Below are positions 34,250 to 42,640 of a stretch of DNA of 64,000 nucleotides, in pieces; within the stretch, counting starts at the first letter, position 1, and each line of letters begins with the position of its first letter. The notes beneath the pieces were generated by a model. The model was not told the origin of the DNA, did not search any database, and was given only the letters and a program-made list of their open reading frames with translations. Source of the stretch: Gammaproteobacteria bacterium. Lineage in GTDB: Bacteria > Pseudomonadota > Gammaproteobacteria > Pseudomonadales > Azotimanducaceae. The stretch is from positions 138,735-202,734 of the forward strand of contig DUBB01000042.1 of NCBI GenBank assembly GCA_012960535.1, written 5' to 3'. The position numbers and the translations under genes are program-made.

Positions 34250-35611
34250 TCAAGCTTTCTCCCCTCCGACCATGTTCAGCAGAGCATCAGTCTGCATTGT
34301 CATCAAGCTGGCATCGCCTCGGCTTTCCACATTCAGACGAATCACCGGTTCCGTATTAGACATCCTCAAATTGAAACGCCACTGATCGAATTCCATACTA
34401 AGTCCATCAGTGTCATCTATCGACAGGGCTTGAGTCTGGTAACGAGCTTGTATAGCAGCAATGGTTTTTTCCGGATCATCGAGCCGCCTGTTGATCTCCC
34501 CGCTGGCAGGAAATTTCAGCATCCTCTGGTCGACTAGCGCAGCGAGACCTTTATCATGCTGCAGCATAAGACCGGTAACTAATAACCACGGCACCATACC
34601 ACTATCACAGTAGGCAAAGTCCCTGAAATAATGATGCGCACTCATCTCACCACCATAGACCGCATCTTCAGAGCGCATTCGTTCTTTCATAAAGGCATGC
34701 CCTGTCTTACTCATGACGGCTCTGCCCCCAGCCCTGTTACAGATATCCATGGTATTCCAGGTCAGCCGCGGATCATGTACAACAGCGCTGCCGGGATAGC
34801 GTGATAAAAAAGCCTCTGCCAGCAATCCAACAATATAGTAGCCTTCAATAAAGCGTGCATTTTCGTCAAAGAAAAAACATCGGTCAAAATCACCATCCCA
34901 GGCCAGCCCCAGGTCGGCTTTGTGCTCCTTGATGGCAGCGATAGTTGGTTTCCGATTTTCAATCAGCAGAGGGTTGGGCACACCATTAGGGAAATTCCCA
35001 TCTGGCTTGTGATGTACCTTGATAAAATCAAACGGCAAGGCCTGTTCCAACAGATCAATAACTGCACCGGCTCCGCCGTTGCCTGGATTGACTACTATCT
35101 TCAGGCGCCGTTCAGGCTTAACCTCTGGCAGATGATAAGTCAGCAGTCTTTGCAGATACTGTTTGCGGTGATTCAGAGGCTCCGAGCGGCCCCTGACAGC
35201 GGCATCTTGAAAGTCACCATCAGCAACCAGCTGTTTGATCTCCAGCAAGCCGCTGTCACCGCTTATGGGCACTGAGCCAGCTTGCACCAGTTTCATACCA
35301 TTATAATCTTTGGGGTTGTGACTGGCAGTCACCATGATGCCACCATCAGCCTGATAGTGTTCTGTGGCAAAATACACCTCTTCAGTACCACATTCACCCA
35401 GGGTCAGCACATGCACGCCTGAGGAAATCAGGCCTTCTATCAATGCCTCGCTCATCTCCGGACTGGACAATCGAATATCGCGACCGACGATGACCGTTTT
35501 CGGCTGCAACCATCTTGCGTAGGCTTTGCCTATCCTGAATGCCACCTCAGTATTCAACTGGTCAGGAATTCTCCCCCTGATGTCGTACGCTTTAAAACAC
35601 GATAAATCCAC
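34250..35611 (-). CDS. manB: Phosphomannomutase (ManB/CpsG/AlgC type)
   Basis: A 453-residue alpha-D-phosphohexomutase interconverting mannose 6- and 1-phosphate, feeding GDP-mannose for polysaccharides. It follows E. coli ManB throughout: SCFKAYDIRGR, the phosphoserine loop VTASHNPKDYNGMKLV, the metal loop DGDFDRCFFFDE, GGEMSAHHYFRDFAY and the phosphate-binding RMSNTEPVIRLNVESRG. The frame opens at a GTG at 35638, but a GTG at 35611 lies 7 nt after AAGGG and aligns with the family N-terminus (DLSCFKAYDIRG), so I chose it. Confidence 0.93.
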   Translation of the reverse strand: MDLSCFKAYDIRGRIPDQLNTEVAFRIGKAYARWLQPKTVIVGRDIRLSSPEMSEALIEGLISSGVHVLTLGECGTEEVYFATEHYQADGGIMVTASHNPKDYNGMKLVQAGSVPISGDSGLLEIKQLVADGDFQDAAVRGRSEPLNHRKQYLQRLLTYHLPEVKPERRLKIVVNPGNGGAGAVIDLLEQALPFDFIKVHHKPDGNFPNGVPNPLLIENRKPTIAAIKEHKADLGLAWDGDFDRCFFFDENARFIEGYYIVGLLAEAFLSRYPGSAVVHDPRLTWNTMDICNRAGGRAVMSKTGHAFMKERMRSEDAVYGGEMSAHHYFRDFAYCDSGMVPWLLVTGLMLQHDKGLAALVDQRMLKFPASGEINRRLDDPEKTIAAIQARYQTQALSIDDTDGLSMEFDQWRFNLRMSNTEPVIRLNVESRGDASLMTMQTDALLNMVGGEKA

Positions 35612-35696
35612 TGTGCTGCCCTTCTGAAATATTGCCACCTCATCACTGCCTTCATCAATCCAAAATGCAGTGAAGACCCAGCAGGTCCCTCTATAT

Positions 35697-35747
35697 TAAA
35701 GCTCTAAATCTGTGCTTTAAACTAAAGCTCTAAATTTATGCTTTAAC
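35697..35747. repeat. 25/26-bp duplicated AT-rich segment
   Basis: Two copies of a 25-26 bp segment (35697-35722 and 35723-35747), each containing TAAAGC and its complement GCTTTA, so each can fold back. Each copy may itself be two 13-mers. It begins 14 bp beyond the ggt stop (35761-35763) in gene orientation and could act at the end of the ggt transcript. Confidence 0.85.
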
Positions 35748-35760
35748 AAAAAAACCAGGT

Positions 35761-37434
35761 TTAATAACCCACCGCCTGGCCTTCATGTCTTGGATCTTTA
35801 AATCCATAACGAACACCATCAACAATATGAATACTGTTAGCATCACCAAGCACACTTCTTTGCTTGAGTTCATGACCTTTGCTGCGCAGCTTGGCTATTG
35901 TATCCGGACTGAGGCCGTAACGCCCGTAGTAGATGACATCCGGTAACCATTGATGATGGAAACGAGGCAGGGCAACTGCGTCGGCAATGCTCATACCGTG
36001 ATCAACTAGATTGACAATGACCTGCAAAACGGTAGTGATGATGGTCGAGCCACCTGGCGAGCCGGTTATCAGGAAAGGCTTGCCCTGGTGCGTAACCAAA
36101 GTCGGCGTCATGGAGCTCAACATCCGTTTATGGGGTGAAATCTCATTAGCCTCCATGCCAAGCAGCCCGAACTGGTTGGGCGTGTTCGGTTTTATGGAGA
36201 AATCGTCCATTTCATTATTCATCAATATGCCCGTGCCGGGTATTACCAGACGACTGCCGTAACCGCTATTCAAAGTCGTTGTCAATGACACCATCAGACC
36301 GTCTTTGTCTATCACCGAAAAATGCGTGGTCTGCTCGCTTTCGTGATTGCTCTCACCCGCGCCCACCAGGTGACTCGAAGTGGCCTGGCTGGCATCAAAA
36401 TTACTCATCCGTTGTCTGGCATATTGCTTTGAAGTAAGTAACGCAACAGGGACATCCCAGAAGTCCGGATCGCCAAGGTGCCTGGCGCGGTCAGCGTAAC
36501 TGCGGCGCTCTGCCTCCACCATCAGATGGACCTGTTCAGCACTACCCCAACCCATTGATTTGACATCATACGCCTCCAGCATATTGAGCATTTGCACCAG
36601 CAGAACGCCACCAGAAGAAGGTGGGCCCATGCTCCAGACCTGGTAACCGCGATACTCTCCTTTTATAGGCGACCGCCATACTGAACGGTACTGCTGTAAA
36701 TCTGACGCGGTGATATTACCATCGCCGGAACGCATCTCAGCTGCTATAGCAGCGGCTACCCAGCCGTTGTAAAAACCCTGGCGGCCCTGTTCGGAGACAG
36801 CGCGCATCGTCCTGGCTAGGTCCGCTTGTTTCCAGATGTCGCCGGCTTGAAAAGGCTCCCCCGCATTGGAGAATTTTTTCCTGGTTGCTGGAAAATCGGG
36901 TGCCAGGCGCAACATTCGATTAAAACTTTCCGCCATCTGCCAGCTCAGTGGAAAACCGCCCTGAGCCAGATCAATAGCCGGCTGTATGACTGCCTTTCGA
37001 TCTAATACGCCAAATCTGCCATGCAATTCAAGCAAGCCATCTACCGAACCCGGCGTTCCCGATGCTTTGTGCGTTTTAAGGGAAAGACCCTTGATAATCT
37101 CACCTTCAGTGTCCAGATACATATCCCTGGAAGCTGACCCAGGTGCTGTTTCACGATGATCCAGAGAAAACACCCTGCCATCGGGCAGGCGTACCAGGGC
37201 AAACCCGCCACCGCCGATATTGCCCGCTGCGGGATAGGTCACAGCCAGGGCAAAAGCAGTGGCAACGGCAGCATCAACAGCGTTACCGCCCTGGCGTAAT
37301 ATATCTACCCCAGCCTGACTGGCCAGAGCAGACGTAGAGGTAACCAGGCCGTGCCGGGCGGGTACCGCACTCGGGCTGGCAGCATAAACGCTGGTCTGGC
37401 CCACCAGAAAAAATATCAGTAATTTCAAGTACAT
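35761..37434 (-). CDS. ggt: Gamma-glutamyltranspeptidase (exported)
   Basis: A 557-residue periplasmic enzyme that cleaves or transfers the gamma-glutamyl group of glutathione and related amides. Signal peptide at residues 1-18 (cut after VYA), large-subunit motifs GGNAVDAAVATAFAL and NIGGGGFA, the autoprocessing threonine in ESEQTTHFSVIDKDG that becomes the nucleophile of the small subunit, then NSGYGSRLVIPGTG and SSMTPTLV. AGGT lies 7 nt before the ATG. A second, signal-less family member is at 60581-62167. Confidence 0.93.
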   Translation of the reverse strand: MYLKLLIFFLVGQTSVYAASPSAVPARHGLVTSTSALASQAGVDILRQGGNAVDAAVATAFALAVTYPAAGNIGGGGFALVRLPDGRVFSLDHRETAPGSASRDMYLDTEGEIIKGLSLKTHKASGTPGSVDGLLELHGRFGVLDRKAVIQPAIDLAQGGFPLSWQMAESFNRMLRLAPDFPATRKKFSNAGEPFQAGDIWKQADLARTMRAVSEQGRQGFYNGWVAAAIAAEMRSGDGNITASDLQQYRSVWRSPIKGEYRGYQVWSMGPPSSGGVLLVQMLNMLEAYDVKSMGWGSAEQVHLMVEAERRSYADRARHLGDPDFWDVPVALLTSKQYARQRMSNFDASQATSSHLVGAGESNHESEQTTHFSVIDKDGLMVSLTTTLNSGYGSRLVIPGTGILMNNEMDDFSIKPNTPNQFGLLGMEANEISPHKRMLSSMTPTLVTHQGKPFLITGSPGGSTIITTVLQVIVNLVDHGMSIADAVALPRFHHQWLPDVIYYGRYGLSPDTIAKLRSKGHELKQRSVLGDANSIHIVDGVRYGFKDPRHEGQAVGY

Positions 37435-37476
37435 GACTTTACCTCATCGAAAAATTAACAACGCTTAACAATGATG

Positions 37477-39075
37477 TCAGATCTGTTTTTCCCGCCCCGC
37501 CCAAAAAGGTGCCCTGACCACCTTTCTCTGTATTTTCCCGGAAGGTAAACGCGGCAGATCATCAACAAAGTCAATCGTCCTTGGCGACTTAAACCCAGGC
37601 AGGTGATCCTTTGTAAAGGCAATCAGTTCCAGTGCCATAGCTTCACTGGCGAGCCTGTCTTGCTTTAACATAACCACTGACTTGACCTCTTCGCCCCACT
37701 CTTCACTGGGAATGCCAATGGTGCAGACATCCGCTACAGCCGGATGCCTTAACATCACATCATCGGTTTCCTGAGGATAGATATTGACGCCTCCTGAGAT
37801 AATGGTCTCAGCACTCCTACCCGTTAAGAACAGGTACCCATCTTCATCCAGGTAGCCCATATCCCCCAGGGTAAAATAGTCACCTCGATAGCTACCTGCA
37901 GTTTTATCTGCATCCTTGAAATATTCAAAACGAAGCGCCGGGGCTTTAAAATAAATAGTACCAATCTTACCCGCTGACAGTCTATTACCGTCATCATCTA
38001 ATATTCTATTATCGGCGTGCGGTGGTGTCTTGCCCACTGTTCCTGGCTTTTTCAACCATTCCTGCGGACCCACAAAAAAACCACCTCCGCCTTCTGTGGC
38101 AGCATAGTATTCAAACAATACCGGGCCCAACCACTTCATCATGCTGTCCTTGACATGAACCGGACAGGGTGCCGCGCCGTGCAGGATAAATCGAAGACTG
38201 GTCAACTCGAATTGATCCCTTAGGCGCTGCGGCAGTGCTAAAAGCCGGTGGAACATGGTGGCTACCATGTGAGTATGAGAGATCTTGTGCGCAGCTATAA
38301 GTCGCAGGGCTTCTTCCGGGGACCACTTGTCCATCAAAACGGTGCCGACACCATTGGCTATTGGCGCAAGGATGTTAAATGCCAGCGGAGCTGCGTGATA
38401 TGCAGGCCCGGTACATAAGGCCATGTCCGTTTGCGGATCCCATGCCGCCGCAAGGGATACCGCGTTTACCGTGTCAGTCGCCCTGCCGCCAGCCGGGGTT
38501 GAAGCCAGCGTTACCCGCTTCCTGAAAACGCCTTTTGGTCGTCCTGTTGTACCTGATGTGTACAGCATCTGGGAACCCAGCTCTGGGTTCTCAATATTAC
38601 TATCGGCCTGGCCTGACAGGACAGATTCATAGCTGACGAAACCATCAAGGTCGCCACCCACGCAGGCTACCAGTTGTAGCTGTGCATGATTGGTGTGCAG
38701 CGCCTCTATAGCTGATTCCGCGCATCGAATATCAGCAATAAAGGCTTTGGCTTCACAGTTTGCAACAATATAAGAGGCGTTATCCCCGGTCAGATGCCAG
38801 TTGATGGGTGTTATTCTGAAGCCTGCCCGCATGCAGGCATAATAGACTTCAAGAAACTCAGGCCGATTCACCAGCAGCATGGCCACACCATCATTAGGCT
38901 GCAGCCCAGACTGTCGAAGGGCACGGGCAAGCTGGTTCGCTTTACTGTTTAGCTCGCCAAAGGTGCGATTACCCAGGGGTGACACAACCGCTGCGCGTTC
39001 AGGGTATTGCTGAGCATGAAACGCCACTGTCATTCCCTGCAACGCCGCCTGCTCAGAACTCAATTCATCTACCAT
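37477..39075 (-). CDS. Acyl-CoA synthetase, second copy
   Basis: A 532-residue AMP-forming acyl-CoA ligase paralogous to 4491-6014: YTSGTTGRPKGVFR, FEYYAATEGGGG, LGDMGYLDEDGYLFLTGRS, GGVNIYPQETDD and the C-terminal PSGKIQRKVV with the catalytic lysine. The open frame begins at a TTG at 39081, but the ATG at 39075 follows AAAGG at good spacing and is preferred. Relative to the first copy it has an insertion of about 20 residues after the P-loop (around residues 205-225). Divergent from the VOC gene at 39235. Confidence 0.92.
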   Translation of the reverse strand: MVDELSSEQAALQGMTVAFHAQQYPERAAVVSPLGNRTFGELNSKANQLARALRQSGLQPNDGVAMLLVNRPEFLEVYYACMRAGFRITPINWHLTGDNASYIVANCEAKAFIADIRCAESAIEALHTNHAQLQLVACVGGDLDGFVSYESVLSGQADSNIENPELGSQMLYTSGTTGRPKGVFRKRVTLASTPAGGRATDTVNAVSLAAAWDPQTDMALCTGPAYHAAPLAFNILAPIANGVGTVLMDKWSPEEALRLIAAHKISHTHMVATMFHRLLALPQRLRDQFELTSLRFILHGAAPCPVHVKDSMMKWLGPVLFEYYAATEGGGGFFVGPQEWLKKPGTVGKTPPHADNRILDDDGNRLSAGKIGTIYFKAPALRFEYFKDADKTAGSYRGDYFTLGDMGYLDEDGYLFLTGRSAETIISGGVNIYPQETDDVMLRHPAVADVCTIGIPSEEWGEEVKSVVMLKQDRLASEAMALELIAFTKDHLPGFKSPRTIDFVDDLPRLPSGKIQRKVVRAPFWAGREKQI

Positions 39076-39234
39076 AACCAACCTTTTATAAAATACCCCG
39101 AGGTGATTATTAACATGATTCGATGAGCAAGCACAATGAACAGCTTAATTTGATCAAATTTGCAGTGACGTATTGAACTCCGCTGCGTATCATCTATGCA
39201 AAACAGACAATATTAACAGTGAGGAACTCAGATT

Positions 39235-39603
39235 ATGATCGGATACGTAACCATCGGTACAGCCGATATGGAAAAGTCAAAACAGTTTTGGGGGGATCTG
39301 CTGGAACCCCTTGGTGGCAAGCTTTTAATGGACATCGGCCGCATTGCCTTTATTGGATCCAGCATGGGAGAACCCATGTTGGCTGTCTGCACTCCTTACG
39401 ATGGTAACGATGCAAACATTGGCAATGGCCATATGCTCGCTTTTCCTGCAGGGTCAAGAGACAGGGTTGACTCACTCTATGCTCGAGCCATGGACCTGGG
39501 GGCCACCGATGATGGACCTTCAGGAGAAAGAATGCCGACTTTCTATGGGGGTTACTTCAGAGACCCAGATGGCAATAAGGCTGTGTTCTACCATATGGGT
39601 TAA
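39235..39603 (+). CDS. VOC superfamily (glyoxalase/bleomycin-resistance fold) protein
   Basis: A 122-residue single-domain-pair VOC protein. It begins with the typical strand (MIGYVTIGTADMEKSKQFW) and ends with YGGYFRDPDGNKAVFYHMG, where the C-terminal metal-ligand glutamate of glyoxalases is replaced by valine or alanine, so it is probably not a glyoxalase I. Members isomerise, cleave or bind small molecules. The function here is unknown. GAGGAA precedes the ATG. Confidence 0.85.
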   Translation: MIGYVTIGTADMEKSKQFWGDLLEPLGGKLLMDIGRIAFIGSSMGEPMLAVCTPYDGNDANIGNGHMLAFPAGSRDRVDSLYARAMDLGATDDGPSGERMPTFYGGYFRDPDGNKAVFYHMG

Positions 39604-39646
39604 ATTTGCAAGCGTCGAGAAGCTGTTAACAGGCAGCGCTGCTGTG

Positions 39647-40321
39647 TCAGAGAATAATTTCCGGCTCAGTCAAAGCCTGTAGGCAGCGCTCATCCTTATT
39701 CCTGGCATTGTTGACTACGCTTGAGACATCACGAACTGCAATCGGGCCAGGCAAGCCGGATTGCATCAGGTCCGCCAGAGCGTGTGCTGGCGTACCTTCA
39801 TCCAGCCAGGTCACCAGATCCGATGGCGCCAGCTGAACCGGAACCCGATGATGAAACCGGTTCAGTTGTGGCGGTGCGCTGGTAGTGATAATACTGCAAC
39901 TGAGCAACGCACCCTCTGCACTCTGCCAGGCATCCCACAAACCTGCCAATAGAAATCCAGAACCATCTCCCGGAGTAAAGTACATGGGTTGTCGCTGCCC
40001 TGCTGAAGATCGCCATTCGTAGTAACCGCTCACAGGAATGACGCAGCGCCGACTGGCAAAAGGTTCCCGGTAGGCACGGCTTTTAGTCAGGGTTTCACTT
40101 CTGGCATTGAACATACTGAACTTGGTTGAAGGCCCATCAGACCAGTAAGGCACCAGCCACCAACGCATCTCAGTTAAAGACCAGCCATCCTCATAGCGCA
40201 GGACCGGCACCGATTCGGTCGGCGCAACGTTCAGTTTTGTGGTAACAACATAGCGCTGCCCTACTGCCTGCATCAGTAATTGGACCAGTGGGTCAGCGAT
40301 TATATTAAGTCGGCCACACAT
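39647..40321 (-). CDS. yedK: SRAP-domain abasic-site protein (YedK/HMCES)
   Basis: A 224-residue protein that covalently traps abasic sites in single-stranded DNA through Cys2. Seen: MCGRLN at the N-terminus (catalytic cysteine after Met removal), NARSETLTKSRAYREPF, RRCVIPVSGYYEW with the active-site glutamate, and FHHRVPVQL with the histidine. It starts three bases after the stop of the aldo/keto reductase gene on the same strand, so the two are co-transcribed. A functional link between them is not obvious. Confidence 0.93.
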   Translation of the reverse strand: MCGRLNIIADPLVQLLMQAVGQRYVVTTKLNVAPTESVPVLRYEDGWSLTEMRWWLVPYWSDGPSTKFSMFNARSETLTKSRAYREPFASRRCVIPVSGYYEWRSSAGQRQPMYFTPGDGSGFLLAGLWDAWQSAEGALLSCSIITTSAPPQLNRFHHRVPVQLAPSDLVTWLDEGTPAHALADLMQSGLPGPIAVRDVSSVVNNARNKDERCLQALTEPEIIL

Positions 40322-40324
40322 GTT

Positions 40325-41263
40325 CTAACTCAACTTCCCGATATCAAGCAGATCACTGTCAGATAGTGGCCATTGTGCTGCCTCAACATTCTGTTTCACC
40401 TGCAGGGCGGAGGTCGCACCGGCGATGACGCTACTGACAACACTTTGCCTTGCCAGCCAACTCATGGCTAATTCGAGGATGCCGCGGCCCGCATCCTGGG
40501 CATATTTATGGTACTGATCGAATCGATCAAATGCGGCGTCAGTCAACGCTGCCTGACCGCGCGCTCCCATACTCGCCAGGCGGGTACCTTTAGCAGGGGC
40601 CTCACCTCTTAAATACTTACCGGTGAGCATGCCACTGGCAAGCGGGAAATAAGGCAATAAACCAACCTGGAACCGTTCACAGGCCGGAATGACCTCTCGA
40701 CTGACTCTTTGATCAAGCAAATTATAGAGATTCTGTGCTGATGAAAAAGAATTCAGGCCAAGCGACTTAGCGGTCCAGTCTGCATCGGCGATCTGCCAGC
40801 CAGTAAAGTTCGAATTGCCAATATAGCGGACCTTACCCAAACGAATCAGATCATCCAGCGCCCTGATGGTTTCTTCAATAGGCGTACCTGCATCCGGTAC
40901 ATGCTGCTGATACAGGTCAATATAATCTGTGTCCAAACGCCGCAAACTATCTTCAACTGCTTTAACGATATATCCCCTGTTAGCACCACGGTGTAGAGGC
41001 CCCTCTCCCATTGGGTTTGCAAACTTGGTGGCCACAATCAACTGACTTCGGTCAAGGCCCTTGATTGCTTTACCCAGCAGTTGCTCTGATTGTCCTGCTC
41101 CACCATAGATGTCTGCCGTATCAAAGAAGTTAATGCCTTGATCCAGGGCCGCATGCACAATTGCTGTTGTAGCATCCTCATCACAGCGTCGGCCAAAATT
41201 ATTACAGCCCAGACCAACCAGGGACACTTTCAGGCCACTCTGGCCCAGGCGCTTATATTCCAT
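40325..41263 (-). CDS. Aldo/keto reductase
   Basis: A 312-residue NADPH-dependent aldo/keto reductase with the TIM-barrel motifs FDTADIYGGAGQSEQLLG (catalytic Asp and Tyr), IVATKFANPMG (catalytic Lys), DLYQQHVPDAGTPIEE (His region) and SVIAGATSALQVKQNV (NADP-binding). It resembles the YajO/Tas-like group acting on aldehydes or ketones of uncertain identity. AGGAG lies 7 nt before the ATG. First gene of a two-gene operon with the SRAP gene. Confidence 0.92.
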   Translation of the reverse strand: MEYKRLGQSGLKVSLVGLGCNNFGRRCDEDATTAIVHAALDQGINFFDTADIYGGAGQSEQLLGKAIKGLDRSQLIVATKFANPMGEGPLHRGANRGYIVKAVEDSLRRLDTDYIDLYQQHVPDAGTPIEETIRALDDLIRLGKVRYIGNSNFTGWQIADADWTAKSLGLNSFSSAQNLYNLLDQRVSREVIPACERFQVGLLPYFPLASGMLTGKYLRGEAPAKGTRLASMGARGQAALTDAAFDRFDQYHKYAQDAGRGILELAMSWLARQSVVSSVIAGATSALQVKQNVEAAQWPLSDSDLLDIGKLS

Positions 41264-41300
41264 TTATTACTCCTTCATTGATTTTAAACTAAGCCTATTC

Positions 41301-41329
41301 TTGATTCAGGTAAAGCCCCTCTATACAAT
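41301..41329 (+). promoter_or_regulatory. Sigma-70-like promoter of the transcarbamylase gene
   Basis: TTGATT (41301-41306) and TACAAT (41324-41329) are spaced by exactly 17 bp. Transcription would begin near 41336, giving a leader of about 78 nt that contains the terminator hairpin at 41375-41402. Confidence 0.6.
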
Positions 41330-41374
41330 CCCCCTGCCATCGGCTAACCTTCCAATGGTATTTAATCCAGATCG

Positions 41375-41402
41375 AAGAACTCGTGTGAGTTCTTTTTTTT
41401 TT
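41375..41402 (+). terminator. Intrinsic terminator in the leader (possible attenuator)
   Basis: A perfect 8-bp stem (AAGAACTC at 41375-41382, GAGTTCTT at 41387-41394, GTGT loop) runs into a ten-T tract (41393-41402) and is followed at once by GGAG (41403-41406) and the ATG at 41414. Its position between promoter and gene means it should stop transcription before the gene unless it is prevented from folding. A short frame from an ATG at 41355 crosses the 5' arm with codons CGA AGA ACT CGT (Arg Arg Thr Arg), but has no ribosome site. Confidence 0.75.
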
Positions 41403-41413
41403 GGAGTCCGTTT

Positions 41414-42352
41414 ATGCGCCATCTTGCTAACCTCAAAGATTATACCGGAACTGAAATCCGTGAAATCCTAAGCCGCGCGAAAAAAATAAAGGACAATCCC
41501 AGACACTATCAGGACTGTCTCAAAGGACAATCACTGGCCATGCTGTTTCAGAAGACCAGCACCCGAACGAGGGTGTCCTTTGAAGTCGCCATGACTGAGT
41601 TAGGCGGGCACAGTATTTTCATCGACTGGCGCTCCTCAAACTTCATCCTGACTGGAATCCAGCACGAGATTGAATATCTTTCAAGAAATGTCAGTTGCAT
41701 CATGGCTCGGTTGCTTGAACACAGTGACGTCCAGAAGATGCTTAGCTCCAGCCAGGTACCTGTTATCAATGGCTGCTGCGAGAAATACCATCCGTGCCAG
41801 GCCCTGACAGATCTGTTGACTATCATGGAGCATACAGACAAACCTCTGCAGGACGTTCACCTGGTTTATACGGGCGTCCAGAACAATGTATCAAATTCGC
41901 TAACCCTGATTGCCTCAAAACTGGGACTTCGCTTTACCCTTGCCACCCCACCAACAGATTCCAGCTCAGAAAGCTACGATGCTGATATCCAGAAAATCAT
42001 CCATGAGAACGCAAAAATAAACCACCTTGAGAACCCGGCAGAAGCGGTCAAGAATGCTGATTTTGTGTACACCGATACCTGGATCGACATGCAGTACTTC
42101 AATGACCCTGGCCGGACCGCAGAAAAAGACGCCTTAGTCGAGCAAATGCTACCGTTTCAGATTAATAGCGCACTGGTTCAGGATCGCAACTGCAAAATCA
42201 TGCACGATATGCCGATTCATGATCATTACGAAATCACCCCGGAGATGGTCAGTGACCCAAGGTCAATAATCTATCTGCAATCGGCAAACAGACTACATGC
42301 CCAGAAAGGCTTATTGCATTGGCTCTACTTCGACACGGAAACCGTCACTTGA
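41414..42352 (+). CDS. Ornithine-carbamoyltransferase-family protein, atypical
   Basis: A 312-residue transcarbamylase. The carbamoyl-phosphate half is intact: STRTR at 49-53, HPCQ at 126-129, NRLHAQK at 292-298. The second-substrate half is altered: the ornithine loop SMG becomes DMQ (Asp225-Met226-Gln227), and HCLP becomes HDMP (264-267), losing the active-site cysteine. Asp221, which binds the ornithine amino group in true OTCs, is kept. Ser-to-Asp at the carboxylate-binding position suggests a substrate other than, or bound differently from, ornithine. It may still be the arginine-pathway enzyme of this lineage. Its leader carries a promoter and a terminator. A DUF1330 gene overlaps its stop. 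Confidence 0.82.
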   Translation: MRHLANLKDYTGTEIREILSRAKKIKDNPRHYQDCLKGQSLAMLFQKTSTRTRVSFEVAMTELGGHSIFIDWRSSNFILTGIQHEIEYLSRNVSCIMARLLEHSDVQKMLSSSQVPVINGCCEKYHPCQALTDLLTIMEHTDKPLQDVHLVYTGVQNNVSNSLTLIASKLGLRFTLATPPTDSSSESYDADIQKIIHENAKINHLENPAEAVKNADFVYTDTWIDMQYFNDPGRTAEKDALVEQMLPFQINSALVQDRNCKIMHDMPIHDHYEITPEMVSDPRSIIYLQSANRLHAQKGLLHWLYFDTETVT

Positions 42353-42639
42353 GCGCTTATGTCGTTGCCCACGTAACCATTTCGGATCGCGATACTTACC
42401 GCCTTTACGAAGCCGGATTTATGGAAATCCTGCAGCAGTTCCGGGGCGAGGTATGTGCCGTAGATGATGCTGAAGAAGTCCTTGAGGGCAGCCCCCTGGG
42501 AACCAGGACAGTAATCCTACGCTTTACCGATAAACCTGCCGCACTTGACTGGTACCACTCCAAAGCCTACCAGCAACTTGCTCAGCATCGATTCAAGTCC
42601 AGTAGCGCTGACATTGTCGTTATCCAAGGGCTAACCTAA
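42349..42639 (+). CDS. DUF1330 family protein
   Basis: A 96-residue dimeric-ferredoxin-fold protein of the DUF1330 group (SAYVVAHVTISDRDTYRLYE at the N-terminus, RTVILRFTDKPAALDWYHS, then YQQLAQHRFKSSSADIVVIQG). The TTG at 42349 overlaps the upstream TGA stop (TTGA), arguing for translational coupling with the transcarbamylase. A longer frame from 42319 would overlap that gene in a meaningless sequence. The family has no established reaction. The end abuts the convergent glcF gene. Confidence 0.85.
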   Translation: MSAYVVAHVTISDRDTYRLYEAGFMEILQQFRGEVCAVDDAEEVLEGSPLGTRTVILRFTDKPAALDWYHSKAYQQLAQHRFKSSSADIVVIQGLT

Positions 42640-42640
42640 T

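Noticed and set aside
41414..42352. Naming the transcarbamylase argF
   Set aside because: Two substrate-site motifs differ from verified ornithine carbamoyltransferases, so the symbol would overstate the evidence.
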